A DNA stretch of 64,000 nucleotides from Nyssa sinensis (Eukaryota; Streptophyta; Magnoliopsida; Cornales; Nyssaceae), in the NCBI GenBank assembly GCA_008638375.1, contig CM018035.1:21143807-21207806 (forward strand), given 5' to 3'. Made by a program: the position numbers and the translations under genes. Within the stretch, counting starts at the first letter, position 1. Every line of letters starts with the position of its first letter. Below are positions 44,401-52,806 of the stretch, one piece after another. The notes beneath the pieces were generated by a model, which worked only from the letters and a program-made list of their open reading frames with translations, had not been told where the DNA came from and ran no database searches.

Positions 44401-45379
44401 TATATTCTCCAGTAAAAAGAGATAGAGATTCTCAGGGAAAACAGAGAGATTGATTACCCCTTACGTACCTGCTTGATCTTCCTTTATAAGGTGATCTTCT
44501 GCTGGGGTTGCTGGGGTTAGGTACTGTCCAAGCATGGGTCTCCCATTGCCGGACAGCAGTCATTATGAGTATCAATCCTAGCGTCACCAACTGCCCTGCA
44601 GCCGCCAACTGCTTTCCTGCCACCAACTGCTACGTTGTTGGCGAACACTGTTCCACCCAATTTCCGTTGGGACGTTATTCATACCATCTTTTCGACCTCG
44701 GTATAATGGTGACCATCTCGGTGGTCGTGGACATACCGAGGTATCCAGGACTAGTGCCTACGCATAGGCACATGAGAATGCTCCTGACGTCGGCATGCTC
44801 AGTGTGGTCAGATCCCCTCTGAGGTGGGTGAGGCACTATCTCGGTGTATCCCCGACACGTGTCTCATCATGATTCGTTGGCGTATTTTTGGCGTATCACT
44901 AATACTGCATTATATATACTTCAAATCTCAATCTGCAAGTTCAAGTTGTTCTGTATTGATTTCAGGCGATTGCTTCTCTCTGCATACTGTCAGTCATTGG
45001 AACCTATACCAGCTCCTTGAACATTTTGTTTTTTGGTAAGAACTCAGCTACCATTACTCCATTTCCTGTACTCACGAGATTTTAGCTAAGCTGGTCTTCT
45101 TTGTTGAATGTGAATCAAGGACTTCTGTGCTTGGGAACTCTGCCATTTCTGTATGAAAGATTTGAGAATCAAGTTGATTATTATGCTGGTAGGCTTAACC
45201 GAGGAATGAGGAAGATGTACAAGAAATTTGATTCAAATGTTCTCGCAAAAATTCCAAGAGGGCCACTGAAACCGAAAAAAACAGTTCTTGAAAAAATTCC
45301 AAGAGGGCCAGTGAAAGAGAAGAAAACAGTTCTTGAAAAACTACAAAGAGGGCCAGTGAAAGAGAAGAAAACAACATAA
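26499..45379 (+). CDS. Reticulon-like protein B (RTNLB), 5 exons, 248 aa
   Basis: Exons are 26499-26592, 27838-28018, 28316-28457, 44966-45035 and 45120-45379 (TAA). Junctions are GT-AG and phases agree. Reticulons are ER membrane proteins that bend and stabilise ER tubules. The N-terminus has 'YPKLFGRERPIRDILGGGKVADVLLW', the standard plant RTNLB entry into the reticulon homology domain. A first hydrophobic hairpin lies at about residues 43-85. A hydrophilic loop follows ('APRIPKIIIEESTFREAAS'), then a second hairpin at about residues 136-178 ('LFILAIASLCILSVIG', 'LNILFFGLLCLGTLPFLYE'). The C-terminal tail contains 'MYKKFDSNVLAKIPRGP' and is extended by three 15-residue repeats, ending KKTT, which fits a KKxx ER-retrieval signal. 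Intron 3 is 16.5 kb because a Tat-type retrotransposon sits in it on the opposite strand. The coding frame is intact. Confidence 0.9.
28487..29128 (-). repeat. 3' LTR of Tat element
   Basis: It runs from TGATGCTACAGC to TTGGCGTATCA on the plus strand. Counting by eye I find about ten substitutions and no indel against the other LTR (roughly 98.4% identity). A minus-strand TTATAAAG box lies at about 28713-28721. Confidence 0.95.
29129..29144 (-). promoter_or_regulatory. Polypurine tract of Tat element
   Basis: On the minus strand it reads CTCAGGGGGGAGTAGC, directly before the 3' LTR. Confidence 0.8.
29398..29405 (+). promoter_or_regulatory. TATA box of the antisense gene in the Tat element
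   Basis: TATATAAA lies 198 bases upstream of the ATG at 29603, outside the LTR and pointing opposite to the retrotransposon transcript. It suggests the antisense gene has its own promoter. Confidence 0.6.
29603..31625 (+). CDS. Antisense gene of Tat element ('putative gypsy type transposon' domain protein)
   Basis: It is oriented opposite to gag-pol, between pol and the 3' LTR. A spliced model is 29603-30260, 30352-30938 and 31010-31625, with GT-AG introns (GTGAGC...TTGCAG; GTAATT...TTGCAG). Exon 1 starts with a Ser-rich stretch (TCT repeats near 29665-29692), then 'ICAYLEWFDLGVRLSFHPLFVEFF' split over the domain core and 'NVNSWRQLLAFIVLGH'. This resembles Pfam PF04195, seen widely in plant gypsy-linked proteins. 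Exon 2 is basic and Pro-rich ('PPPPKRRR', a likely nuclear signal). Exon 3 is a long coiled coil ('VQSELGAARAELEAAKAG', 'LRNDLDDLTLRFKEAEAA'). In exon 3 an A7 run near 31076-31082 breaks the frame by one base, so this copy is probably defective. Its molecular role is not established. Confidence 0.75.
31626..32010. other. Downstream region of antisense gene
   Basis: It probably contains the 3' UTR of the antisense gene. No other gene is seen before the 71-bp array. Confidence 0.45.
32011..32502. repeat. 71-bp tandem array in the Tat element's 3' region
   Basis: About seven units with an exact 71-bp period; spaced copies of 'ATGGACCAGGTCTGG' recur at 71-base steps. Each unit contains GGTCTGGAGACC, a 5-bp stem with a GG loop. 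The first one or two units are more diverged. The array resumes for part of a unit at 38501-38545 after the nested insertion. Hypervariable tandem repeats downstream of pol are known in Tat-lineage elements and can seed satellites. Confidence 0.93.
32927..32989 (-). promoter_or_regulatory. tRNA-like A and B boxes (possible SINE remnant)
   Basis: On the minus strand TAGCCCAGTTGG (A box, 32989-32978) and GGGTTCAATTCC (B box, 32938-32927) lie about 39 bases apart, matching pol III internal promoter consensus. The intervening sequence does not fold as an obvious tRNA, so I call it a remnant and not a tRNA gene. Confidence 0.5.
34640..35090. repeat. Three diverged ~140-bp modules
   Basis: Successive units each contain a TTCTGGACTCAATGG-like core, then CCGAAAAATACAGAC, then TACTGCCCCTGATG. 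Spacing is about 140 bases. They lie inside the 6-kb solo LTR. Confidence 0.75.
35330..35760. repeat. Three to four diverged ~125-bp modules
   Basis: Units contain AAGTCCAAAGGRCTTAGAA, GATATRWRGACTATTC, GACCACGACAGGGTCCGGGA and ACCATTTTGCCCCTA in that order. They are distantly related to the modules at 34640. Confidence 0.75.
36340..37400. repeat. 55-bp tandem array with a 110-bp higher-order core
   Basis: Subunits of about 55-57 bp share GATATGACTTGTCCTGATTG. In the core (36686-37235) two subunit types alternate: A with GTATCGTTTGTTTCC and B with GTTTTATTTTGTTCC. They form five A-B dimers at exactly 110-bp spacing, the first four apparently identical. Flanking subunits are more diverged. 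Confidence 0.93.
38572..41790 (-). CDS. Tat-lineage pol: reverse transcriptase, two RNase H domains, integrase
   Basis: An intact frame of 1072 codons when counted from its first Met. In the same frame it continues back through a single UAG into the protease. RT: 'VDYTDLN' (125-131), 'FMDAYSGYNQI' (D161), 'YIDD' (223-226). First RNase H (about 365-480) is degenerate: 'LFLYLAVSENAVSS' lacks the catalytic Asp. Second RNase H has D508 ('LYVDSS'), E544 ('NNEAEYEAL'), D570 and D620, a complete DEDD set. Integrase has a zinc-binding HHCC module (H725, H740/745, C763, C766) and a D795-D855-E891 triad with 35 residues between the last two. The dual RNase H architecture identifies the Tat lineage. All catalytic residues of RT, the second RNase H and integrase are present. 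Confidence 0.95.
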   Translation of the reverse strand: MQEPINILVSSEGEGRYLQFGTDLPQPEQEKMVEFLKENLSVFAWETRDMEGIDPTLICHKLMVNPNHPPVRQKRRTFAPERHSVINEEVQRLLDAQMIREVSYPEWLANTVLVRKKNGKWRVCVDYTDLNKACPKDSFPLPRIDQLVDATAGHELMSFMDAYSGYNQIQMYPPDQEKTSFISQRGLYCYKVMPFGLKNAGATYQRLVNKMFAPLLGSTMEVYIDDMLVKSQKKGDHVQHLRQTFEILKQYKMKLNPSKCTFGVSKGKFLGFLVSQRGIEADPVQIKALTELEPPRSKKDIQKLNGRIAALNRFISRSTDRCLPFFKALRGNKALEWTPDCDKAFAELKRYLASPELLSKPKQGERLFLYLAVSENAVSSTLIREENGRQQPVFYVSKALLGAESRYPEMEKLAFALIVSARKLRPYFQAHSIVVPTCYPLKAILHKPDTSGRLIKWSIELGEFDISYSPRTAIKAQALADFLAEFTPTLKDDIRRGQGGEAWQLYVDSSSTNQGSGVGIVLRSPDGITTEKAITLSFKASNNEAEYEALILGMQLALECEARKLEAFPDSQLVVGQVQGDFTAKDDRMIKYTERVSSLKNSFSEFTIHKVERSQNSQADTLANLASHVKHDGGTGVSISCQAEPSIQRIFPACCAEQLEEWRTPIIQYLVEGKLPEDKNHARSIRIRSARYLMINEKLYRRSYTQPLLRCLSPEEAEYVLAEIHEGICGNHNGSRTIAHRALSHGYYWPRMLQHAKEYVRKCDKCQRFATYQHQPHQELIPIMSPWPFAQWGMDIVGPLPKAPQNRRYLLVAIDYFSKWAEAEPLTHITEVEVKNFTWKNIVCRFGVPRVIISDNGTQFNGKVFGKFCTDLNISHHFSSPGHPQANGQAEVTNRTILDALRKRLERAKGRWVEELPGVLWAYRTTRRTSTAETPFSLAFGTEAVIPVEIGMPTLRTENFEEEANNLGLIENLDLLEGKREQAGIKAEEYRQRVARRFNQKVKSTVFQLGDLVLRKIFPNTKDPTMGKLSPNWEGPYRVVKIVRPTTYWLTDMSEKPVPRPWNVEHLRKYYQ
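41893..41901 (-). promoter_or_regulatory. In-frame UAG with CAAUUA context: candidate translational readthrough site
   Basis: The protease frame (from 42771) and pol frame (to 38572) are collinear, separated only by TAG at 41901-41899 followed by CAATTA. UAG-CARYYA is the hexanucleotide context that drives efficient readthrough of the tobamovirus replicase stop. The 36 codons between the stop and the pol Met are open. Readthrough in this element is inferred, not shown. Confidence 0.65.
41899..42771 (-). CDS. Aspartic protease region of Tat gag-pro
   Basis: It carries 'RRVLVDTGCSTNVLFF' (active-site DTG), then 'YNIIIGRPWLH', the usual end motif of gypsy proteases. The N-terminal 60 codons ('EIERLIRRGRLGEFV') are the tail of gag after its zinc knuckle. 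Upstream, a one-base shift near 42735 separates this frame from the zinc-knuckle frame ('YCDYHRDHGHTTETC'). The ATG at 42771 is probably not a real start; the protein should come from a gag fusion. It ends at the UAG described separately. Confidence 0.85.
   Translation of the reverse strand: MTTTEIMVTLPRLAEGLQQEIERLIRRGRLGEFVQNDGRRNQRNQRPQQPRQEPGNLPPRQGPVTEQTEAGNGPPRQGNQVILVLHADNSLAGMTNRARKRYAREAKAEPYPLQVSVVEKRSKPSPCIQFSEADLVGVHCPHSDALVISLKVANFDVRRVLVDTGCSTNVLFFEPFQQMKLNATDLKTTTALMAGFDGKLCSPLEGIDLPTTIGEGDDQKTLISEYMVVDSRSPYNIIIGRPWLHQLGAVASTLHQCLKYILNGEVVTIRGSQSASRECHVVAMKGKTTK
42735..44189 (-). pseudogene. Tat gag (frameshifts and a stop)
   Basis: The ATG at 44189 lies about 67 bases after the 5' LTR. 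The first 288 codons hold a Gln-rich and Pro-rich N-terminus and the gag core ('FIVPKFTPYDGSEDPGDHL', 'LKGSALRWFHSLPSG'). A one-base insertion near 43350-43355 breaks the frame. The next frame continues with capsid sequence ('FYELSKRFLDRFLTSKRL', 'YIARFNAELTEITD') to a TGA at 43021-43019, likely a mutated CGA. It then runs to the zinc knuckle near 42760. At least two lesions make this gag inactive, unlike the intact pol. Confidence 0.85.
44239..44254 (-). promoter_or_regulatory. Primer binding site of Tat element
   Basis: On the minus strand TTGGCGCCGTCTGTGG starts two bases after the 5' LTR. TGGCGCCG-type sites are usual in the Tat/Athila branch. Confidence 0.8.
44257..44898 (-). repeat. 5' LTR of Tat element
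   Basis: 642 bp, TGATGCTACAGC to TTGGCGTATCA in plus orientation, the partner of 28487-29128. The duplication CTAAT follows at 44899-44903. The TTATAAAG box is on the minus strand near 44483-44491. Confidence 0.95.
45248..45376 (+). repeat. Three 45-bp coding repeats in the reticulon C-terminal tail
   Basis: The units start at 45248, 45293 and 45338. They encode KIPRGPLKPKKTVLE, KIPRGPVKEKKTVLE and KLQRGPVKEKKTT. The family normally has one such tail motif, so the tail has been triplicated in frame. Each unit carries a di-lysine. Confidence 0.92.
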
Positions 45380-45562
45380 TGAAGTACGTTTTACACATGT
45401 TTTGGTGAAATCTTCACTTTAATTGGATATCTACATTCTCATGTATTTAAATATAAAATTCCTTATAAACATAAAGCTGGAAAAAATGAAATAATTCAAT
45501 ATTGTCAAATAAAGAGCAAAGGAGATTATACTTAGTAACCTAAGAAATTCTAAGTGCTATCC

Positions 45563-45836
45563 CATTACAAAAATTTATATTTTTAGCAACACACATTATT
45601 AGCAATGCCTAGTAAAACGTCGCTAAAAGAAACTATTAGCAAACACACATAGTGTGTGTTGCTAAAAAGTAGTAAAAAATAAGTTTTTCACGTAAAAAAT
45701 GGGCGTACATTTTTTGGCAACGGAAAAAGAATTATTAGCGACGCACATATGGGCGTCGCTAATAGCCTAATTAGTAGAACAACATCGTTTTAAGGTATTT
45801 TTGGCAACGTTGCTAATAGTACCATTTGTTGTAATG
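45563..45836. mobile_element. CACTA-like MITE (274 bp)
   Basis: Termini CATTACAA and TTGTAATG. The interior is built of short repeated motifs in both orientations (TTTTTAGCAACAC, GTGTTGCTAAAA, GCGTCGCTAATAG). The motifs match those at 5367-5600. The 3-bp flanks (TCC/GCC) are not a clean duplication. Confidence 0.6.
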
Positions 45837-48010
45837 GCCCTCGCGCCCCTCATGTGTAGTCATGTACCAAATGAATTAAACATGTCTCTATTTCATGTTT
45901 GAAATAGAGATAGTTATTTCTCTCACACAGAGATGAGACCAACTACTGTTATAGTAAAATGTGATGGGCCTCATGTTTATGTAAGACAAATGAATGTATT
46001 CGTTTCAACTGAAAATAGAGATAAGCTGAACCGTACTAAATGTTCCCTCGTGCTATTACTCTTATATGATGTATGTGGAATACTTATTTATAGGTGTTTG
46101 GATTGATCTTAAGCTGAGGAGTTGGGAGTATACTTATTGGAGCTCTCGTGAGAAACAAAATCGTACTATTCTAGAGCATAACTTGGAAACTTCAATCAAA
46201 GTTTGAAGTCAGAAGTCTGAAAGTACTACCTAACATTTTTCTTTTGGAAAAATGTCACAGTAATTTTAAGTGAGAGCTTGTAGCGAAATTGATGAAGAAA
46301 TTTCATAATTTTCATATATTGTATGAAAAAAATTTTACTCCTTGCAAGAAGAAAAATGCTATTCTAGTCCACTTTTCTCATTGCATTTACGTAAGTAAAT
46401 GAAGTTCACATGTATTTATTGATGTGAATTCCACTTTTCCTCCTAAATGAAAAAAATACATTTGACACCCGACTTAACGAACTGGAAAAACTGCATTTAT
46501 ATACCATCTCTAATTCACCTTCAAAATTTCAAATTTGAAGGTGGGGAAGCAAAAAAAATCACCAACACATCTTTAAATTGACATTAACTTTAAAGAGATG
46601 AATGGTATTTTTAATTTTGATTTTCAAATTTGAAGGTTTAGTATTCATTATTCAAATCACTATTCATTCACTATTAACACAATATTCATCCATTAGTTTT
46701 TTTTTATAATACTCTAAACTAATAATTAATCATTTTATCTTATTTAAATAAAAATTTAAAATTAATTTATCAAGAAGTTTTCAATTATTAATTTTGAAAT
46801 TAATTTTTTCACAACTCTCGGTTATTTTAATTTGCAATATCTTGAAAATATCATGGAGTTTTTTTATTATAAAAATGGTGATAAATAATTGAAGTTTGGA
46901 TAAATATATGTTAAATAATTATATTTTGGATATAAATAATATTATGAAAAAGTGAGATTTGAAGAATAAATAGTAATTTGAAGATTGGTATGATTGGAAT
47001 AAAAATGTGAAAATATAAGACTTATCATCTTCAAATTCAAAGAAGATGCCAAAATAAAAATGAGTTAGACGGTGTTGAGTTGGGGATGCTCTGCGGCCTG
47101 ATTATATGTCTTCAAAAGTGTTTGAATTTGTTTTTCTATAAATTAAGTTATAATAATTTGGAACAATTATGGATGCGTGAAAATTCTTATATTCGTTGGA
47201 CTGATTTCAAATTTCCTTTGTTCCACAACTTATAAACTAGACACAATAATTCTTTGTTCTTCCATTATTTGGAACTAAAGAATGAAAAGAGTGAACTTTA
47301 AATTTCATTAAATAGTTTTTCTTTTCACCTCCATTTTTTTTAAGTATATAGTTTCAAACTCTCAAGTACCCTATTTATAGAGATGTACCAGAATTATTTG
47401 AGTTGTCAGCAGGCCACCTAAAAAGCCCAATAAAGCAGCCCAAATACAGCTTAGTATTAAATGCCTGGAAAGCCACAAAATGGGTTCTATTAACCAGATG
47501 TACAGTGGGCATACCAAGGTTAAAAAGGTATGCCAAGGCATTTCCTTTGCAACTTTCTTAGGAATCAAGTTTGGAGCATCTCCAATACTGTTCGATAAAG
47601 CTCTCTCTTAACTAAAATGGTGAGTTTCCACTCAAATTGTATCTCCAATAGGTTATCTGAGAAAAACTGTATTAAAATTATTGTGAGATTTTTCTCTAAG
47701 TCATGTGTTGAAAATTTATTTGAAAAATTTAAGTATTGAATTTAGACTAAGTTGAAGTTTGCTGCCACTCAATAAAAATCTTGAAGACTTAAACAAGTTA
47801 GACTGAATTATAACTGTATATTTCTAAAGATTAAGTATTTTTGACAACTGTTGAAGACTTTATATTAACTTTATAAAAAAAGATATAAACTAATAAACAC
47901 ACACGCACATTATGCATTCACTTAGGTTTGCATATGTAAGATGAGTGTGCGTTTAACATTTTATATCAATCCTTATAGGATCTTGTATTTAATATTACAC
48001 ATATCCTAGG
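45837..48010. other. Intergenic, mostly unassigned
   Basis: AT-rich with no gene. A stretch at about 47525-47575 (AAAAAGGTATGCC, then CAACTTTCTTAGGAATCAAG) loosely matches the reticulon upstream region at 26352-26413. It is followed by a GAGCATCTCCAATAC start typical of small plant MITEs. Both are tentative. Confidence 0.4.
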
Positions 48011-48482
48011 TGTTAGATATTGAATTGGATTGGACCCAAACTAACGTTGCATGGAGTATCCATATGATACGAGTGGAGAGTTTAGATAATAGTGTGACTC
48101 TTATTATGATAAGTCAGAGGTTGAATTTTGTATTCAACCACTATTATGATGTATCTCAACGTGTGTGGTTATAAGATATGTGTGATATTGATATGGTCAT
48201 GAGTGGTATCACATAGGAGACTCGTAAAACTCTCTTGGCTCATCTCTTTGCTCTCTCTAAGATTTTTTTTGAGGTTACCATTGCGAGACCTTTGGACTTG
48301 AATTATGAAAATGCATAAACGACACTCGAGTACATAGCCATTCTATAGACAAGGAGATCTCTGCGATACTTTATCTATGACCGAGAAGCTCATGACATAA
48401 GAAGATTCCTTCTGCTTCCGCGAATTTGGACTCCAAGAGGTAACTCGTATGCATACCCATTCATTATATGCTTTTTCCATCA
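48011..48482 (+). repeat. Orphan 5' LTR with primer site
   Basis: It starts TGTTAGATATTG and ends ...TTCCATCA. The end is followed at 48484-48495 by TGGTATCAGAGC, a perfect tRNA-iMet primer site, which fixes the right boundary. The left boundary is less sure. No gag or pol follows; the sequence beyond about 48600 is other repeat DNA. Confidence 0.6.
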
Positions 48483-48712
48483 TTGGTATCAGAGCCATAT
48501 ATGCTGGTAATTCACTTCTATATTGAGATACATGTTTAAATTCGTAGGTAAATTTATAGTATGCAAAATATGTTTGAAACTTGTATGAAATGTTTTTTAG
48601 AATGGGTATTTTTCAAACAAAAGGGTTTCAAAACATTTTGAACATTTCATCATGGTGGATGTGTTCATAATAGCCTTATTAGTAAACCTTTAAAGTTTCA
48701 CGACGATCTATG

Positions 48713-48954
48713 CAAGGGTGGAATCAGGAAAATTATTAGAGGGCCGAGCTAGAATTTTTTTGGAGAAAATTTTAGGTTAGGCCAAAATTTGAGGGTAAAA
48801 AATGAGAAAAATGGTGTGTAAAGATTGGGTTGAACTAAAATTTTGGGATGAGCTAATTTTTAAAAGACTAAAATTTTACAAGGATAAAAAAAAAATTATG
48901 GAGTTTGGAGGGAGGTTGCTGCTCGGCCTAGCCCTCAATGGTCTTCTGCCCTTG
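48713..48954. mobile_element. hAT-like MITE (242 bp)
   Basis: The left end is CAAGGGTGGAATCAGG. The right end, reverse-complemented, is CAAGGGCAGAAGACC. It is flanked by GATCTATG (48705-48712) and GATCCATG (48955-48962), an 8-bp duplication with one mismatch. It is non-coding. Confidence 0.75.
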
Positions 48955-48962
48955 GATCCATG

Positions 48963-50079
48963 GTCAGATTTATGAGATATTTTGATGTGAAGTTTTATTT
49001 TTTCAAGAAAATTCAAAACTTTAGGCTTAAAAACAATTTGTAAAAACTCTTTTTTTTTGTGTAAGAAATTTATATCAATGCGTTCCTTCTTCTGAGATCT
49101 TTCCAACTATATATAATATGAAAATTTTCGATATAAAATGAATGAAATATGAAGCCCCAAAGTTAGACTGCAACCATGGCCAGACCTTATTCATGTAGAA
49201 GATGAAGTGCAACAGTCCGCGAAGCCCAATCACGCTTAGGCCCATGGGGGTACGTGAGGCATCTTCTAGGACTCGGTTTTTGACACTTCCGAAAAGTGTA
49301 ACACCCTAACATGACTTTTGGCCTATATATGTATTTTTGTAATTTTTTGACTCCAGAAAGTATTTAAAGTTAAATCTTTTGTTACAAAAAAGTGTAAAAG
49401 TTTTGTTTAAATTATTTTTAAAAATTTTTAGAGAGTCATATTATTAATTAAAATTACAAAAAAAAGTGTTTAGTACATTGTTGGGGCCCAAATTAATTTT
49501 TGGTGAATTTCTCACCTATTTTTAATACTTTGGGGCTTTAAAAATTAATTTTTTTATCTCAAAAATTGATTAAAAACTCCAAAAAATTTATCTTTAATGG
49601 GAAAAATTATTGAAAAGGCCTTGAAATATAGGAACAATTAAAAGATGTATGGATAAAACTAACTTTTTATATAAGAACGAGTTTTAATATTTAAATGGAC
49701 TGGACATTAAATCAGTCTCCCGGTACGATTTTTAAAACATTGTTCTATACATAGAAAGTTACACATCAAGTAGAGTAGATTTGTAGAGGCAAATTGTGGG
49801 TAAAAAGAAAGACAGTGGGATTAATTGACTTACAGTAATCTCTGTAAAGACAACAGGATTGATTGACTTACAGTAATCTATGCAAGTAGAATGGTAGAAA
49901 CATAATAAGTCACATAGAATAACTTCTCACTTTTAAGGACCCCATCGAACGTTTACTCATTTTACTTAATTGCCTTTCCAACTATGCATTTGGTTATTCT
50001 CTCAGTTAGATTGCTTTGGTGCTTTTAAATGAGATAAATAGATTTTTGTAGTAATTGGAATAGAAAGCAACCTTCAAAA
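48963..50079. other. Intergenic, no feature recognised
   Basis: AT-rich. A TGTAACACCCTAACATG start at about 49299 could be an LTR edge, but I find no partner. Confidence 0.4.
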
Positions 50080-50450
50080 GGGATGCCCCGAGGCATGCCC
50101 AGTACATCCCTTTCTTGCTCCACTGTAACTTTGCTACCAAGCTTAGAACCTAGTCTGACGATGTAACTCTCTTGTCTAAAAAATCAGGAGCACAAACATA
50201 TAAACATATAGTAGCTTCTAAAAAGAAGCATGTCGGATGCATCTGATTGCAAGGATGATAAAAGGCCATATCCAAGGCTGTTTGGTCGCTAGAGGCCAAT
50301 ACATGCTATTCTGGAAGGACGGAAAGGTCCCATCTACACTGACTCTAGCCTAAGATAAACCATGTAAGACTTCCTATCATGCAGTTGACATTCAAACTAG
50401 GGCAGTCATTTTTTTTTAAATTGAAAAGCATTGGTGGTATTGATATTCAC
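50080..50450 (+). pseudogene. Duplicated 5' part of the reticulon gene (promoter, exon 1, start of intron 1)
   Basis: The region parallels 26340-26690. The upstream block has CATCCCTTTCTTGCTCCACTG and GCTACCAAGCTT. Exon 1 at 50230-50326 encodes 'MSDASDCKDDKRPYPRLFGR', then TAG at 50290-50292, then 'RPIHAILEGRK'. It is followed by GTCCC at the donor position and an intron-1-like stretch. The TAG replaces the Glu codon of the functional copy (FGRERPI). The TATA box is not conserved. Exons 2-5 are not seen downstream, so this is a truncated pseudogene about 24 kb from its parent. Confidence 0.8.
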
Positions 50451-51759
50451 CTGTTGTACTCTCGTTTCCTTTTTCCATGACTGCATCATGTCATGAAACT
50501 GTGAATATTTGCTAAATGAAAAGGAAATTAAAATTGACTAAAACCAATGATTTTGATAATTGATGTTGTTTTGATCGGAGTTTAGTTACTGTCATTAATG
50601 CCTTGCTTTATTTTGCAATATGAGAACAAATTTTGAATTGCATAATGTGAGCAAGACATCTTCTCGGAAAATTCTTGAATGAATTCGGTACAGTGAAATG
50701 GCAATGTACTCATCTAATGGTATTTTGTCATGTATAATATGTCTCACCTTTTTAGTGAGATTTAATATATGTGACACAGTGTCATTAGAAGAACGCATTG
50801 ACACATGACATGCCAAACCAAATACCTCCTTCCTAGACGGGACCTAGATAGGACTTCGGGGTAGCCGCCACCTCAATTTTTTTATTTTTTATTTCAATTT
50901 TTTTTTCAAAAGATTTTAAATATATCTCTTTAAATAGTCTTCCCCCCCCCCCCCCCAATTAAGTTCAATATTTTTGACACTTACCCTTATTTTAATATCA
51001 ATTTAAGTCATTTATTTTTTTGGGTTAACATTTTTTTAAATATATCCCTCATTTTTTGTTCCTCCAAAGTAAATTTGTGACTCCATCCCCATTTTTTAGT
51101 GAGTAATGCTAGGGACACTACTAATTTGTACCATCTTAGACATCACTAGGGTGCAACTTGGGCGGGGTAACCTGAACCCAACTCAAAAATTTTAGGGCTT
51201 GAATTTCATTTTTAATACTTTGAGTTGGGGTTAGATAAAAGAATTCAAACCTGATTTAAATTAGGGTTAAGTTTGGGTTGAGACTATAAAGACCCGAACC
51301 CAACTCGAATCTAAATTCAATATTTTATATATTATATTTTATATATTTTAGTTATCTATCATTAGATTAATAGAAATTCCTTACAAGAATTACTATTTAT
51401 ATTTTTATAATTTCAAAAACTTGTTGACTTTTAATTTTTTTTAAAATTAAATTATGTTGAATAAATTATTTTAATAGTTTTTTTTATTTTTTTTAGAAGG
51501 AGAAATTGAGAGAAATTATTTGAATTTTTAGTGTATAATCAAAATAGAAAATAAGAAAATAATTTATTAAAGAAATCGTGGATAAAATTTAAAAATTAGA
51601 ATTAATAATCGGGCTCGGGTTGAACCCGATACTAATGAATTCTAATTTGGGTTAGGCTCGGGTTGGATTATTCGGGTTCAATGTCAGGCTCCGGTCGACT
51701 TATTTAGAACTTGAATTGGACTTAAACATGACTCAACTCAAATCTTATTATTCCGAGTT
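50451..51759. other. Intergenic with a poly-C run and a possible broken DNA transposon
   Basis: A C15-16 tract lies at about 50942-50957. From about 51170 (GGTGCAACTTGGGCGGGG) to 51759 there are many 'AACCCAACTCAAA' / 'GGGTTGGGTT'-type motifs, as in common plant non-autonomous DNA transposons. Its right end would have been interrupted by the LTR at 51760. Confidence 0.35.
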
Positions 51760-52613
51760 TGTAAATATCCAAATTTTTGGAATAAAATTTTTATTTTTAT
51801 ATTTATATTTATGTTTATTTATTTATTTATTTATTTCTTTTGTATAAAATGTGTACTATACATGTGTGATGTATTGTATATGTATGTATATATATATATA
51901 TAGTAATGTATGCTATATGTATGCATGTATTTAAATATATATATATGTGTCTGTGTGTGTGTGTACACAAGACATGTGTGTGTGTACTGCCATGAGGTGT
52001 GTGCATGTGAGCTGTGTGTGTGTATGGTTGTGTTAGTGTGTGTGTGGGTGTAATATAATATATACATATACATGATACAAAAACACAAGCAACATTAAAT
52101 GCAAGTCAGTGTGTGCAACAGTGTGTGCTGAGTGGTCTGTGTGGGTAATATACATATAATATATAATATACCTAAAGTGAAACAAGAAATGAAGAAAGCA
52201 GGAAAAGAATAGAAACAGAAAAAAAGAAATGGAAAGTCCACAAAGAGGGCGGTGCGGCGTGACAGTGTGTGTGATGCGTGGTGTGTGGCGTGTGGATATG
52301 TGCATATATATATATATATTATAATATATATATATATATATATATATGTTATCAAAAGAAAGAAAAAGAAGCAAGTAAGAAGTGAAAGAAAAGAGAAAGA
52401 TTCAGAGAAAAATGGGCGGTGTAGTGGCTGTTGCGTGATGAAAAAGAGAGAGATTTGGGTAATGTGTAGCAAGTGGCAAAAAGATGTATATATATATATA
52501 TATATATCATGTGTGTGCAGGTTTAGCAACAGGGATATCTACAATTATATATATATATATATATATATATTATATCGTGTGTGAGCTTGTGGTGGTGCAA
52601 GAAGGCGGGAAAA

Positions 52614-52660
<47 letters not shown>

Positions 52661-52770
52661 AGTGTAATGTGCAACAGAAGGTGCATACATGTGTGTTTGT
52701 GTAGCAGTGCAGGAGAGATTGTGAATCTCTATATTTATATATGTGTGTGATTGTGGGGTGGTACATGAAG

Positions 52771-52806
<36 letters not shown>

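Larger units (their letters stand above)
28487..44898 (-). mobile_element. Full-length Ty3/gypsy retrotransposon, Tat lineage, in reticulon intron 3
   Basis: It spans 16,412 bp on the minus strand, with 642-bp LTRs at 28487-29128 and 44257-44898, flanked by the perfect 5-bp duplication CTAAT (28482-28486 and 44899-44903). In element order it has the 5' LTR, a PBS (TTGGCGCCGTCTGTG), gag, protease, RT, a degenerate first RNase H, a second RNase H, integrase, a 71-bp tandem array, an antisense gene, a polypurine tract and the 3' LTR. A second RNase H and an antisense gene near the 3' LTR are features of the Tat lineage. About 6.0 kb is a later nested insertion, so the original element was about 10.4 kb. 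Confidence 0.95.
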
